This document shows, one piece after another, positions 24,203-32,447 of a stretch of 41,879 nucleotides of DNA. The notes under the pieces were generated by a model. It was not told the DNA's origin, did not search any database, and saw nothing but the letters and a program-made list of their open reading frames with translations. Source of the DNA: Scybalousia_A sp964626385 (GTDB lineage: Bacteria; Bacteroidota; Bacteroidia; Bacteroidales; P3); contig CAZVEO010000004.1 of NCBI GenBank assembly GCA_964626385.1, positions 1 through 41,879 of the forward strand. Direction: 5' to 3'. The stretch's first letter is position 1, and each line of letters opens with the position of its first letter. A program made the position numbers and the translations under genes.

Positions 24203-24517
24203 GTGAGCCAAGAGAAACAAAAAATTAGAATCAAATTGAAGTCTTACGACCATAACTTGGTTGATAAGTCTGCTGAGAAAATCGTTAAGACTGTAAAGAT
24301 GACAGGAGCACATGTACAAGGTCCTATTCCTTTGCCAACAGCAAAGAAAATCTTTACTGTCAATCGTTCTACCTTTGTTAATAAGAAATCTCGTGAACAA
24401 TTTGAGTTAAATTCATACAAACGTCTTATGGATATAAGTAGCACTTCTGCTCAAACCATAGATGCTTTAATGAAACTTGAATTGCCTTCAGGTGTAGAAG
24501 TAGAAATAAAGGTTTGA
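24203..24517 (+). CDS. rpsJ: 30S ribosomal protein S10 (uS10)
   Basis: 104 residues, starting with GTG. S10 is part of the 30S head and also joins NusB in antitermination complexes. KIRIKLKSYDHNLVDKSAEK and GPIPLPTAKKIFTVNRSTFV identify it. The start is a few residues longer than usual (MSQEKQ), and no ATG gives a better fit. An unusually long gap of 98 nt with a possible hairpin follows before rplC. Confidence 0.97.
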   Translation: MSQEKQKIRIKLKSYDHNLVDKSAEKIVKTVKMTGAHVQGPIPLPTAKKIFTVNRSTFVNKKSREQFELNSYKRLMDISSTSAQTIDALMKLELPSGVEVEIKV

Positions 24518-24554
24518 TAAACGATAATTTTAACGATAGAGATTTAGTGAATAA

Positions 24555-24586
24555 TCCAGCCGCTAAATAAAGGAGATTATGCTGGA
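24555..24586 (+). promoter_or_regulatory. Possible hairpin upstream of rplC
   Basis: TCCAGC (24555-24560) can pair with GCTGGA (24581-24586) across a 20-nt loop, inside the 98-nt gap between rpsJ and rplC, one of the longest gaps in the superoperon. It could serve L3/L4 control or processing. The stem is short, so this is tentative. Confidence 0.3.
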
Positions 24587-24615
24587 GATAAAAAGTAAAA
24601 ATTTTAAAAAGAGAG

Positions 24616-25245
24616 ATGTCAGGATTAATTGGAAAGAAAATTGGAATGACTAGCATTTTTGATGCCTCTGGCAAACAGCAGCCATGCACGGTGATAGAAG
24701 CTGGTCCCTGTGTAGTTACACAGGTCAAGACACCTGAGAAAGATGGTTATAGTGCCATTCAATTAGCTTTCGAAGAAAAGAAAGAGAGCAAAACTACAAA
24801 GCCTATGAGAGGGCATTTTGCTAAGGCAGAAACCACACCAAAAAAATATCTTGCAGAGTTTTCTCGTTTTGAGGAAGGTGAGAGAAAACAGTTTGGTGAG
24901 GTGCTTACTTGCAATGTTTTTACCGAAGGAGAATTTGTAGATGTTGTTGGAGTTTCCAAAGGTAAAGGTTTTCAAGGTGTTGTTAGACGTCATGGTTTTG
25001 GTGGTGTAGGTGATAAGACTCACGGTCAAGACGATAGATTACGTGCGCCAGGTTCTGTTGGTGCTTCTTCTTATCCTTCAAGAGTGTTTAAAGGAATGAG
25101 AATGGCAGGACAGATGGGTAACCATAGAGTAAAAGTGCAGAATCTTAAAATACTTAAGATTTTTGAAGAAAAGAATTTAATATTAGTTAAAGGGTCCGTT
25201 CCAGGTCCTAAGGGTTCAATTTTAAAACTTGAGAGATGGAGCTAA
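24616..25245 (+). CDS. rplC: 50S ribosomal protein L3 (uL3)
   Basis: 209 residues. L3 starts 50S assembly and reaches toward the peptidyl transferase centre. The start MSGLIGKKIGMTSIFD and the loop GVGDKTHGQDDRLRAPGSVG are typical. The ATG directly follows AAGAGAG. Its end overlaps the rplD start by 10 nt, indicating translational coupling. Confidence 0.98.
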   Translation: MSGLIGKKIGMTSIFDASGKQQPCTVIEAGPCVVTQVKTPEKDGYSAIQLAFEEKKESKTTKPMRGHFAKAETTPKKYLAEFSRFEEGERKQFGEVLTCNVFTEGEFVDVVGVSKGKGFQGVVRRHGFGGVGDKTHGQDDRLRAPGSVGASSYPSRVFKGMRMAGQMGNHRVKVQNLKILKIFEEKNLILVKGSVPGPKGSILKLERWS

Positions 25246-25871
25246 AAATATATAACATAAAAGGAGAAGATACAGGAAGAACCATTGAGGTTATGGATTC
25301 TTTGTTTCAGACTGAGCCAAACGACCATGTAATATGGTTGAGTGTAAAACAGTTTTTAGCCGACCAAAGACAAGGAACTCATAAGGCTAAAGAGCGTTCC
25401 GAAGTTTCTGGTTCTACTAGAAAGTTAAAGAGGCAAAAAGGTACGGGTGGTGCCAGAGCGGGTGATATTAATAGCCCTTTGATGGTTGGTGGTGGTAGAG
25501 TTTTCGGACCAAGACCAAGGGATTACAGATTTAAACTTAACAAGAAAGTTAAATCTTTAGCAAGGCTTTCTGCTTTGTATTATAAGGCTAAGGATGAGCA
25601 AGTTAAGGTTATAGAGGATTTCGCTTTTGAGGCTCCGAAGACAAAGAAAATGATAGAGGTTTTGGATGCATTGCAACTAAAAGATAAAAAATCTTTGTTT
25701 GTTTTATTGCCAAATAGAGAAAATTTTGTAACTTTGTCAGCCAGAAATCTTAAGCAGGTTAAGGTAATTAGTGCAAACACACTCAACACTTATGAAATTT
25801 TACGTGCAAAAACGTTAGTATTTAGTGAGTCTGCACTTAAGGAATTAAATGAAAAGCATAAAAATTCCTAA
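25236..25871 (+). CDS. rplD: 50S ribosomal protein L4 (uL4)
   Basis: 211 residues. L4 lines the exit tunnel and in E. coli represses its own operon. The extended loop KLKRQKGTGGARAGDINSPL with VFGPRPRDY is complete. It starts within the last codons of rplC. rplW follows after 29 nt. Confidence 0.98.
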   Translation: MELKIYNIKGEDTGRTIEVMDSLFQTEPNDHVIWLSVKQFLADQRQGTHKAKERSEVSGSTRKLKRQKGTGGARAGDINSPLMVGGGRVFGPRPRDYRFKLNKKVKSLARLSALYYKAKDEQVKVIEDFAFEAPKTKKMIEVLDALQLKDKKSLFVLLPNRENFVTLSARNLKQVKVISANTLNTYEILRAKTLVFSESALKELNEKHKNS

Positions 25872-25900
25872 TTTGTGTGTAAGATAAAAAGAGAAAGAAA

Positions 25901-26194
25901 ATGAGTATCATAATAAAACCGCTTATTACAGAAAAGATGACAAAGATAAACGAGAAAGATGCTTCTCGTTGTGCTTTCATCGTAGATAAAAAAGCGAATA
26001 AGATAGAGATAAAGAAAGCGATAGAGAACTTGTATAGTGTTAAGGTGGATGATGTTAACACTATGAATTATTCTGGCAAGAGAAAAGCAAGATTTACCAA
26101 GGCTGGTTATATACAAGGTCGCACAAATGCTTTTAAAAAGGCCATGATTACTTTGGCCAAGGGTGAAACAATAGACTTTTTTAGCAATATTTAA
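25901..26194 (+). CDS. rplW: 50S ribosomal protein L23 (uL23)
   Basis: 97 residues. L23 surrounds the tunnel exit and docks trigger factor and the signal recognition particle. IIIKPLITEKMTKINEKD and NKIEIKKAIENLYSVKVDDV match the family, as does GYIQGRTNAFKKAMITL near the end. rplB follows after 9 nt. Confidence 0.97.
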   Translation: MSIIIKPLITEKMTKINEKDASRCAFIVDKKANKIEIKKAIENLYSVKVDDVNTMNYSGKRKARFTKAGYIQGRTNAFKKAMITLAKGETIDFFSNI

Positions 26195-26203
26195 TAGAGA
26201 GAG

Positions 26204-27028
26204 ATGGCTTTAAAGAAATTAAAACCGACAACACCGGGACAGAGACATAAAGTAGCGAGTTCTTTTGATGAGATAACAAAGAGCAAACCTGAGAAGAGTT
26301 TGGTTTTTGGTATTCATAAGACTGGTGGTAGAAATAATCAAGGAAAAATGACCATGAGGTATATTGGAGGTGGTCATAAAAGGTTATATCGTGTAATAGA
26401 TTTTCGCAGAGATAAGGATAATATTCCTGCAGTAGTAAAATCAATAGAATACGATCCAAATCGTACGGCTCGTATAGCTTTGGTTTGCTATGCTGATGGT
26501 GAAAAACGTTACATTGTTTCTCCTAACGGTTTGAAAGTTGGTCAGACAATTATGTCAGGTAAAGGAGTTGCCCCTGAAATAGGTAACACATTGTTGCTTG
26601 GTGAGATACCTTTTGGAACAATGATTCACAACATAGAGTTAAGACCGGGTGAAGGTGCAAAGTTAGTAAGAAGTGCAGGTGCTTATGCTCAACTTATGAC
26701 ACGTGATGGAAAGTATGCTATTATAAAGATGCCTTCTGGTGAGACTCGTATGATACTTCAGGCTTGTAAGGCAACAGTTGGAGTAGTTTCTAATACAGAA
26801 CACAGTTTGGAGGTTTCTGGTAAGGCAGGACGTTCTCGTTGGTTAGGAAGAAGACCAAGAGTTAGAGGTGTAGTTATGAACCCTGTGGATCACCCAATGG
26901 GTGGTGGTGAAGGACGTGCCTCTGGAGGTCATCCACGTACTCGTAAGGGTATGCCTGCTAAGGGCTATAAGACAAGGTCGCCTAAGAAAACTACAAGTAA
27001 GTATATAATAGAAAGACGTAAGAAATAA
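26204..27028 (+). CDS. rplB: 50S ribosomal protein L2 (uL2)
   Basis: 274 residues, normal length. L2 is needed for subunit joining and peptidyl transfer. The conserved end MNPVDHPMGGGEGRASGGHP includes the essential His. The ATG follows AATAGAGAGAG directly, the clearest case of the purine pattern in this operon. Confidence 0.98.
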   Translation: MALKKLKPTTPGQRHKVASSFDEITKSKPEKSLVFGIHKTGGRNNQGKMTMRYIGGGHKRLYRVIDFRRDKDNIPAVVKSIEYDPNRTARIALVCYADGEKRYIVSPNGLKVGQTIMSGKGVAPEIGNTLLLGEIPFGTMIHNIELRPGEGAKLVRSAGAYAQLMTRDGKYAIIKMPSGETRMILQACKATVGVVSNTEHSLEVSGKAGRSRWLGRRPRVRGVVMNPVDHPMGGGEGRASGGHPRTRKGMPAKGYKTRSPKKTTSKYIIERRKK

Positions 27029-27045
27029 TTAAATCAGAGAAGTAT

Positions 27046-27324
27046 ATGAGCCGTTCATTAAAAAAAGGACCTTATATTTATTATAAGTTGGAGAAGAAGG
27101 TTTTGGATGCACAAGCCAAAAACAGTAAGAATACTATTAAGACATGGTCAAGAGCTTCAATGATTTCTCCTGATTTTGTTGGCTTGACTATAGCAGTTCA
27201 TAACGGAAATAAATTTATTCCTGTTTACGTAACTGAAAATATGGTAGGTCATAAATTAGGTGAGTTTGCGCCTACGAGAATATTTAGAGGACATGCCGGT
27301 CAAAAAGATAAAGGTAAGAAATAA
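27046..27324 (+). CDS. rpsS: 30S ribosomal protein S19 (uS19)
   Basis: 92 residues. S19 lies in the 30S head near the tRNA. MSRSLKKGPYI, WSRASMISPDFVGLTIAVHN and KLGEFAPTRIFRGHAG are diagnostic. rplV follows after 15 nt. Confidence 0.98.
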   Translation: MSRSLKKGPYIYYKLEKKVLDAQAKNSKNTIKTWSRASMISPDFVGLTIAVHNGNKFIPVYVTENMVGHKLGEFAPTRIFRGHAGQKDKGKK

Positions 27325-27339
27325 AAGACTTTAGAGAAG

Positions 27340-27771
27340 ATGGGATCAAGAAAACGTAAACGTGCCGAAGAGTATAAAGAGGCAAGAAAGAGCAGATATG
27401 TTGCAAGATTAAATAATAATCCTACATCTCCGAGAAAAACTCGTCTTATGGCAAATGCTGTAAGGGGACTTGATGTTAATAAAGCGTTGGGTATATTGCA
27501 ATATTCACACAGAGAATCTGCACCTAAATTGAGAAAGTTGTTACTTTCTGCTATTGCTAATTGGCAGGCAAAAAATCCAGGTCAAGTAATGGAAGAGAGT
27601 AATCTTTTCATCAAACAAATATGTGTTAACGGTGGAAGACAATTAAAGCGTCTTCGTACTGCACCACAAGGTCGTGGTTATAGGATAAGAAAACGTTCTA
27701 ACCATATTATATTAGAGATTGGTAGTAGAAATGAAACTGCCGTACAATCTAATGATGTAGAAAATAAATAG
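27340..27771 (+). CDS. rplV: 50S ribosomal protein L22 (uL22)
   Basis: 143 residues, with extended basic N-terminus and a polar C-terminal tail (ETAVQSNDVENK). L22 reaches into the exit tunnel through its long loop GGRQLKRLRTAPQGRGYRIR, which is unaltered and shows no macrolide-type deletion. The core SPRKTRLMANAVRGLDVNKA is typical. Confidence 0.96.
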   Translation: MGSRKRKRAEEYKEARKSRYVARLNNNPTSPRKTRLMANAVRGLDVNKALGILQYSHRESAPKLRKLLLSAIANWQAKNPGQVMEESNLFIKQICVNGGRQLKRLRTAPQGRGYRIRKRSNHIILEIGSRNETAVQSNDVENK

Positions 27772-27799
27772 TTTGTAATTTTAAGAAAAACGTAAAAGG

Positions 27800-28543
27800 A
27801 TGGGACAAAAAACAGATCCAAGAGGAAACAGACTGGGTATCATCAGAGGTTGGGATTCAAATTGGTATGGTGGAAAAACATTCGAATCCAAATTAGTAGA
27901 GGATGATAAGATTAGGAAGTATTTAGGTGTTCGTTTGAGCAATGCAGAAATTTCAAAGATATACATAGAGCGTACACTTAAACGTATAACTGTTACTATC
28001 AACACTGCTAAACCGGGATTTATTATCGGTAAACAAGGACAAGAAGTTGATAAAATAAAAGAAGAGTTAAAGAAACTTACAGAAAAAGAAGTACAAATCA
28101 ATATTTTGGAGGTCAAAAGACCTGAGTTAGAGGCTAAACTCGTTGCAGATAACATTGCTCGTCAGATAGAGGGTAGGGTTTCTTACAGAAAGGCTATCAA
28201 AATGGCAATTGCTTCTACAATGAGAGTTGGTGCTGAGGGTATAAAGGTTTCTGTTTCTGGTCGTATCGGTGGAGCCGAAATGGCAAGAACAGAACACTAT
28301 AAAGAGGGTAGAACTCCTTTGCATACACTTCGTGCAGATATAGATTATGCTTTGGCAGAGGCTCATACAACTTATGGTCGTATAGGTGTAAAAGTATGGG
28401 TTTGTAAAGGATTTATTTACAACAAGGTTGAAATAGTTCCTTCTACTGTAGGTGGAGGTTTGAAAGATAACAATAGGTCAGGACAACGCTTCAATACAGG
28501 TGCAAGACCTCATCGTAAAAATAATAGTAGGGATTTTAAATAA
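27800..28543 (+). CDS. rpsC: 30S ribosomal protein S3 (uS3)
   Basis: 247 residues. S3 is at the mRNA entry site. MGQKTDPRGNRLGIIRGWDS begins it, and the KH domain motif KPGFIIGKQGQEVDKIKEEL is intact. The C-terminal tail ends in basic residues. It follows rplV by 28 nt. Confidence 0.98.
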   Translation: MGQKTDPRGNRLGIIRGWDSNWYGGKTFESKLVEDDKIRKYLGVRLSNAEISKIYIERTLKRITVTINTAKPGFIIGKQGQEVDKIKEELKKLTEKEVQINILEVKRPELEAKLVADNIARQIEGRVSYRKAIKMAIASTMRVGAEGIKVSVSGRIGGAEMARTEHYKEGRTPLHTLRADIDYALAEAHTTYGRIGVKVWVCKGFIYNKVEIVPSTVGGGLKDNNRSGQRFNTGARPHRKNNSRDFK

Positions 28544-28552
28544 TAGAGTGAT

Positions 28553-28975
28553 ATGTTACAGCCAAATAAGACAAAATACAGAAAACAGCAAAAGGGCAAA
28601 ATGAAAGGCATGGCTTTTAGGGGTCATGAGTTGGCTTTCGGAAGTTTTGGTATAAAATCGTTGAACACTTCCTTTATTACAGGTCGTCAAATAGAGGCTG
28701 CCCGTCAGGCTATTACCCGTTATATGAAACGTGAGGGACAACTATGGATAAGAATATTCCCTGACAAACCTATTACTAAGAAACCAAACGAAGTGCGTAT
28801 GGGTAAAGGTAAGGGAGCACCTGAATATTTTGTAGCAAGAGTAAGACCTGGTGCTATGTTATTTGAAGCAGAGGGAGTTCCTTTGTCTGTTGCAAAAGAG
28901 GCAATGAGACTTGGTGCTCAGAAGTTGCCGGTGATTACGAAGTTCGTAGTACGTAGAGATTATGTAGAACAATAA
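28553..28975 (+). CDS. rplP: 50S ribosomal protein L16 (uL16)
   Basis: 140 residues. L16 organises the A-site region of 23S rRNA. MLQPNKTKYRKQQKGKMKG and PITKKPNEVRMGKGKGAPEY are diagnostic, the second holding the Arg that is hydroxylated in E. coli. rpsC ends 9 nt before it. Confidence 0.98.
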   Translation: MLQPNKTKYRKQQKGKMKGMAFRGHELAFGSFGIKSLNTSFITGRQIEAARQAITRYMKREGQLWIRIFPDKPITKKPNEVRMGKGKGAPEYFVARVRPGAMLFEAEGVPLSVAKEAMRLGAQKLPVITKFVVRRDYVEQ

Positions 28976-28994
28976 ATTAAAAAGAGAATAGAAA

Positions 28995-29204
28995 ATGAAG
29001 AACAATTTAGGTTTGAAAGAACTTTCTGATAAAGAATTATTAGAAAGACTTGAGGCGGAGCAGATGGAGTTGGTAAAAATGAGAATAAATCATGCTATAT
29101 CTCCATTGGAAAACCCTAATTTATTGTCGGCTACTCGTAAGAATATCGCTCGAATTAACACTGAAATTTCTCTTAGAAAGAAAATGGCTAAGGAGAGCAA
29201 GTAA
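28995..29204 (+). CDS. rpmC: 50S ribosomal protein L29 (uL29)
   Basis: 69 residues. L29 sits at the tunnel exit next to L23. KELSDKELLERLEAEQMELV and NIARINTEISLRKKM give the two-helix hairpin. Spacing is 19 nt from rplP and 24 nt to rpsQ. Confidence 0.96.
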   Translation: MKNNLGLKELSDKELLERLEAEQMELVKMRINHAISPLENPNLLSATRKNIARINTEISLRKKMAKESK

Positions 29205-29228
29205 GATAAATTTAAAGGACATAGGACA

Positions 29229-29483
29229 ATGGAAAGAAATCTTAGAAAAGAAAAAATCGGTGTAGTTGTGAGCGATAAGATGCAAAAAACTATAAATGTT
29301 TTGGTTGAGAGAAAAATCAAACACCCAAAATATGGTAAGTTTTTAAAAAGAAGTAAAAAATTCATGGCACACGATGAGAAAGAAGAAGCAAGAATTGGGG
29401 ATACTGTTCGCATAATGGAAACAAGACCATTAAGTAAGAACAAGTGCTGGAGATTAGTTGAAATAATAGAAAAAGCTAAATAA
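29229..29483 (+). CDS. rpsQ: 30S ribosomal protein S17 (uS17)
   Basis: 84 residues, OB fold. S17 is an early-binding 30S body protein. MERNLRKEKIGVVVSDKMQK and GDTVRIMETRPLSKNKCWRL are typical. rplN begins 4 nt later. Confidence 0.97.
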   Translation: MERNLRKEKIGVVVSDKMQKTINVLVERKIKHPKYGKFLKRSKKFMAHDEKEEARIGDTVRIMETRPLSKNKCWRLVEIIEKAK

Positions 29484-29487
29484 GGAT

Positions 29488-29856
29488 ATGATACAACAAG
29501 AAACGAGATTGGTTGTTGCTGATAACAGCGGAGCGAAAAATGTACTATGTATCAGAGTTTTGGGCGGTACAAAGACTCGTTATGCATCCGTTGGCGACAA
29601 AATAGTTGTAGCGGTTAAAGATGCTTTACCTTCAGGTAATGTAAAGAAAGGTTCTGTATCCAAAGCTGTTGTTGTTAGAACAAAGAAAGAAATAAGAAGG
29701 CAAGATGGTTCTTATATTAGATTTGACGACAATGCTTGTGTGTTACTTACGGCTACAGATGAATTGAGAGGTACTCGTATTTTTGGACCGGTGGCAAGAG
29801 AGTTGCGCGAGAAACAATTTATGAAAATAGTTTCATTGGCTCCAGAAGTATTATAA
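29488..29856 (+). CDS. rplN: 50S ribosomal protein L14 (uL14)
   Basis: 122 residues. L14 forms an intersubunit bridge and binds the silencing factor RsfS. MIQQETRLVVADNSGAKNVL and GTRIFGPVARELREKQFMKI are conserved nearly everywhere. Length is normal. Confidence 0.98.
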   Translation: MIQQETRLVVADNSGAKNVLCIRVLGGTKTRYASVGDKIVVAVKDALPSGNVKKGSVSKAVVVRTKKEIRRQDGSYIRFDDNACVLLTATDELRGTRIFGPVARELREKQFMKIVSLAPEVL

Positions 29857-29875
29857 CGAATAAAATAATAGAGAG

Positions 29876-30193
29876 ATGAAATTACACATAAAAAAAGGGG
29901 ATACAGTAAAAGTTATTGCGGGTAATTCTAAAGGTGTTACGGGAAAGGTTTTAGTCGTATATCCAAAAGATAGTAGGGCTATTGTAGAGGGTGCAAACAA
30001 AATAAAGAAGCACACCAAACCAAATCCTAAAAATACACAAGGCGGTATAATAGAAAGAGAGGCCCCTATACATATTTCCAATTTGATGGTTGTAGACTCT
30101 AAAGGTAACGCAACCAGAATAGGAAGACGCCTTGATGAGAAAACAAATAAATTAGTTCGTTATTCTAAAAAAACAGGGGAGGTTATAAAATAA
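29876..30193 (+). CDS. rplX: 50S ribosomal protein L24 (uL24)
   Basis: 105 residues with the KOW motif (KGDTVKVIAGNSKGVTGKVL). L24 helps start 50S assembly. The ATG directly follows AATAGAGAG. Its stop and the rplE start share one base (TAATG), so the two are probably coupled. Confidence 0.97.
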   Translation: MKLHIKKGDTVKVIAGNSKGVTGKVLVVYPKDSRAIVEGANKIKKHTKPNPKNTQGGIIEREAPIHISNLMVVDSKGNATRIGRRLDEKTNKLVRYSKKTGEVIK

Positions 30194-30756
30194 TGGGATA
30201 CAGTCCAAGATTAAAAAGTAAGTACAAAGACGAGATTATGCAATCTTTGATGAAAGAGTATAATTACACTACTGCAATGCAAGTACCTCGTCTTATAAAG
30301 ATTTCTCTTAATCAAGGTTTGGGAAAATTGGCTTTGAATGACAAAAAAGTTATAGATAAGGGTGTTGAGGAAATGTCTATTATAGCTGGTCAAAAGGCTG
30401 TTGCTACTAAATCAAAGAAAGATATATCTAATTTTAAACTTAGAAAAGGTATGCCTGTAGGAGTTAGAGTAACTCTGAGAGGAGACAAAATGTATGAGTT
30501 TTTAGATAGATTAATTTCTGCAGCTATTCCAAGAATTAGAGATTTCAGAGGAATAGATACCAAAGGCTTTGATGGTAGAGGAAACTATACTTTTGGAGTA
30601 CAGGAGCAAATAATATTTCCGGAGATAGATATAGATAAAGTAGACCATCTTAATGGTTTGGATATTACCTTTGTTACTTCAGCAAATACAGATAAGGAAG
30701 CCTTTTCTTTATTAAAGTCATTTGGTTTTCCTTTTAAAGTAGAATCAGAAAAATAG
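30193..30756 (+). CDS. rplE: 50S ribosomal protein L5 (uL5)
   Basis: 187 residues. L5 binds 5S rRNA in the central protuberance and contacts tRNA. VPRLIKISLNQGLGKLA and KLRKGMPVGVRVTLRGDKMY identify it; the C-terminal half DFRGIDTKGFDGRGNYTFGV is complete. Confidence 0.98.
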   Translation: MGYSPRLKSKYKDEIMQSLMKEYNYTTAMQVPRLIKISLNQGLGKLALNDKKVIDKGVEEMSIIAGQKAVATKSKKDISNFKLRKGMPVGVRVTLRGDKMYEFLDRLISAAIPRIRDFRGIDTKGFDGRGNYTFGVQEQIIFPEIDIDKVDHLNGLDITFVTSANTDKEAFSLLKSFGFPFKVESEK

Positions 30757-30763
30757 TTATATA

Positions 30764-31033
30764 ATGGCAAAAGAATCAATAAAAGCACGCGAGAAAAAAA
30801 GAGAGTATTTGGTAGCAAAATATGCGGCTAAAAGACAAGCTCTTTTGGAAGCAGGTGATTATGAAGGACTACAAAAGTTACCTAAAAATGCTTCACCTGT
30901 AAGACTACATAACCGTTGCAAATTAACGGGTCGTCCAAAAGGCTATATGAGACAATTTGGTATTTCAAGAATTAATTTCAGAGAAATGGCATTGGCAGGT
31001 TTGATTCCAGGAGTTAAAAAGGCTTCTTGGTAA
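30764..31033 (+). CDS. rpsN: 30S ribosomal protein S14 (uS14), zinc-free form
   Basis: 89 residues, the longer type without the two CxxC pairs that bind zinc in the short form. MAKESIKAREKKREYLVAKY begins it and HNRCKLTGRPKGYMRQFGIS marks the family. rplE ends 7 nt before; rpsH follows after 50 nt. Confidence 0.97.
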   Translation: MAKESIKAREKKREYLVAKYAAKRQALLEAGDYEGLQKLPKNASPVRLHNRCKLTGRPKGYMRQFGISRINFREMALAGLIPGVKKASW

Positions 31034-31083
31034 GAAAATACCACCAGTAAAAATTAGTGAATTAATAAATAAAGTAAGAAGAA

Positions 31084-31482
31084 ATGTTAACAGATCCAAT
31101 TGCAGATTATTTGACACGCATAAGAAATGCAGTGAATGCAAGACATAGAATTGTAGAGATACCTTCTTCAAAAATGAAGAAAGAAATGACTAAGATTCTT
31201 TTTGACAAGGGATATATATTGAACTATAAGTTTGAGGATGATATTTTTCCCAAGACCATAAAGATAGCTTTGAAATATCATCAACAAACAAAAGAACCTG
31301 CTATTTCTATGTTAAAGAGAGTTAGTAGACCTGGTTTGAGAAAATATGTAGGAGTTAATGAACTTCCAAGAGTCATGAACGGTTTGGGTATAGCAATCAT
31401 ATCTACTTCTCGTGGTATGATGACAGACAAAGAGGCTCGTGCCTTGAGAGTAGGTGGTGAAGTTGTATGTTATGTTAGTTAA
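31084..31482 (+). CDS. rpsH: 30S ribosomal protein S8 (uS8)
   Basis: 132 residues. S8 binds the central domain of 16S rRNA and in E. coli represses the spc operon. MLTDPIADYLTRIRNAVNAR begins it and the end motif GIAIISTSRGMMTDKEAR is intact. Confidence 0.98.
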   Translation: MLTDPIADYLTRIRNAVNARHRIVEIPSSKMKKEMTKILFDKGYILNYKFEDDIFPKTIKIALKYHQQTKEPAISMLKRVSRPGLRKYVGVNELPRVMNGLGIAIISTSRGMMTDKEARALRVGGEVVCYVS

Positions 31483-31484
31483 AT

Positions 31485-31491
31485 AAGGAGG
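31485..31491 (+). promoter_or_regulatory. Full Shine-Dalgarno sequence before rplF
   Basis: AAGGAGG lies 7 nt upstream of the rplF ATG at 31499. Most genes here have no such site, as is general in Bacteroidota, so this complete one stands out. Confidence 0.7.
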
Positions 31492-31498
31492 GAATGAT

Positions 31499-32053
31499 AT
31501 GTCAAGAATAGGAAATTTACCAATAAATATTCCTGCCGGTGTTGAGGTAACAGTAGATAATAACAATGTTGTTACAGTAAAGGGTAAACTTGGTTGTTTG
31601 CAACAAGCAATGAACCCTGCAATAACCCTAAATATAGACAATGGAGTTATACATTTGAAAAGAGAGTCTGATTCCAAGACAAACAAATCGCTTCATGGTT
31701 TGTATAGGGCTTTGGTAAAAAATATGGTTACCGGAGTATCAGAAGGTTTTCACACTACTCAGGAAGTGATAGGAGTTGGATATAAAGCACAGGCGCAGGG
31801 TCAAGTTTTGGAACTTGCACTTGGTTATTCTCACAGTATATTTATGGTTTTACCTGATGAAATAAAAGTTGAGACCATAACAGAAAAAGGTAAAAACCCT
31901 TTGATAAAAATGACTTGTTGTGATAAACAACTTATAGGTCAAGTTGCAGCGAAGATACGTTCTTTGCGTAAGCCTGAACCATATAAAGGTAAAGGTATTC
32001 GTTTTGAGGGTGAAGTTGTGCGTAAGAAGGCAGGAAAAGCTGCTGCTAAATAG
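31499..32053 (+). CDS. rplF: 50S ribosomal protein L6 (uL6)
   Basis: 184 residues, two copies of the L6 fold. L6 lies near the factor-binding site. MSRIGNLPINIPAGVEVTVD and the C-terminal RKPEPYKGKGIRFEGEVV are typical. Preceded by a full Shine-Dalgarno sequence. rplR follows after 36 nt. Confidence 0.98.
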   Translation: MSRIGNLPINIPAGVEVTVDNNNVVTVKGKLGCLQQAMNPAITLNIDNGVIHLKRESDSKTNKSLHGLYRALVKNMVTGVSEGFHTTQEVIGVGYKAQAQGQVLELALGYSHSIFMVLPDEIKVETITEKGKNPLIKMTCCDKQLIGQVAAKIRSLRKPEPYKGKGIRFEGEVVRKKAGKAAAK

Positions 32054-32089
32054 TAAATAGAAAACAAAAAAAAATCTGAGGATACGTAA

Positions 32090-32443
32090 ATGGCAACGAA
32101 GAAAGATATAAGAAGAGTAAAAATCAAGATGAGAATCCGTAAGAAAATAAGTGGTACTTCTCAAAGACCTCGTCTTACGGTATTTAGAAGTAATAAAGAG
32201 ATTTATACCCAGTTGATAGACGATGTAGCAGGCGCTACACTGTGTGCTGCTAATTCTTTGGAAAGAGGTTTCCAAAAAAGTGGCAACAAAACAGAGGTTG
32301 CTCAACAAGTAGGTAAATTGTTAGCAGAGAGAGCCAAAGAAAAAGGAATAGAGTCAGTAGTTTTTGATAGAAATGGTTATTTATATCATGGACGAGTTAA
32401 GGCTTTGGCTGATTCAGCAAGGGAAAACGGTTTAAAATTCTAA
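32090..32443 (+). CDS. rplR: 50S ribosomal protein L18 (uL18)
   Basis: 117 residues. L18 carries 5S rRNA into the large subunit with L5. KKISGTSQRPRLTVFRSNKE and VVFDRNGYLYHGRVKALADS identify it. rpsE begins 4 nt later. Confidence 0.97.
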   Translation: MATKKDIRRVKIKMRIRKKISGTSQRPRLTVFRSNKEIYTQLIDDVAGATLCAANSLERGFQKSGNKTEVAQQVGKLLAERAKEKGIESVVFDRNGYLYHGRVKALADSARENGLKF

Positions 32444-32447
32444 GAAA

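Noticed and set aside
31850..32308. Minus-strand open frame of 152 codons
   Set aside because: Antisense to rplF and rplR, with Cys/Phe/Ser-rich composition typical of a shadow frame.
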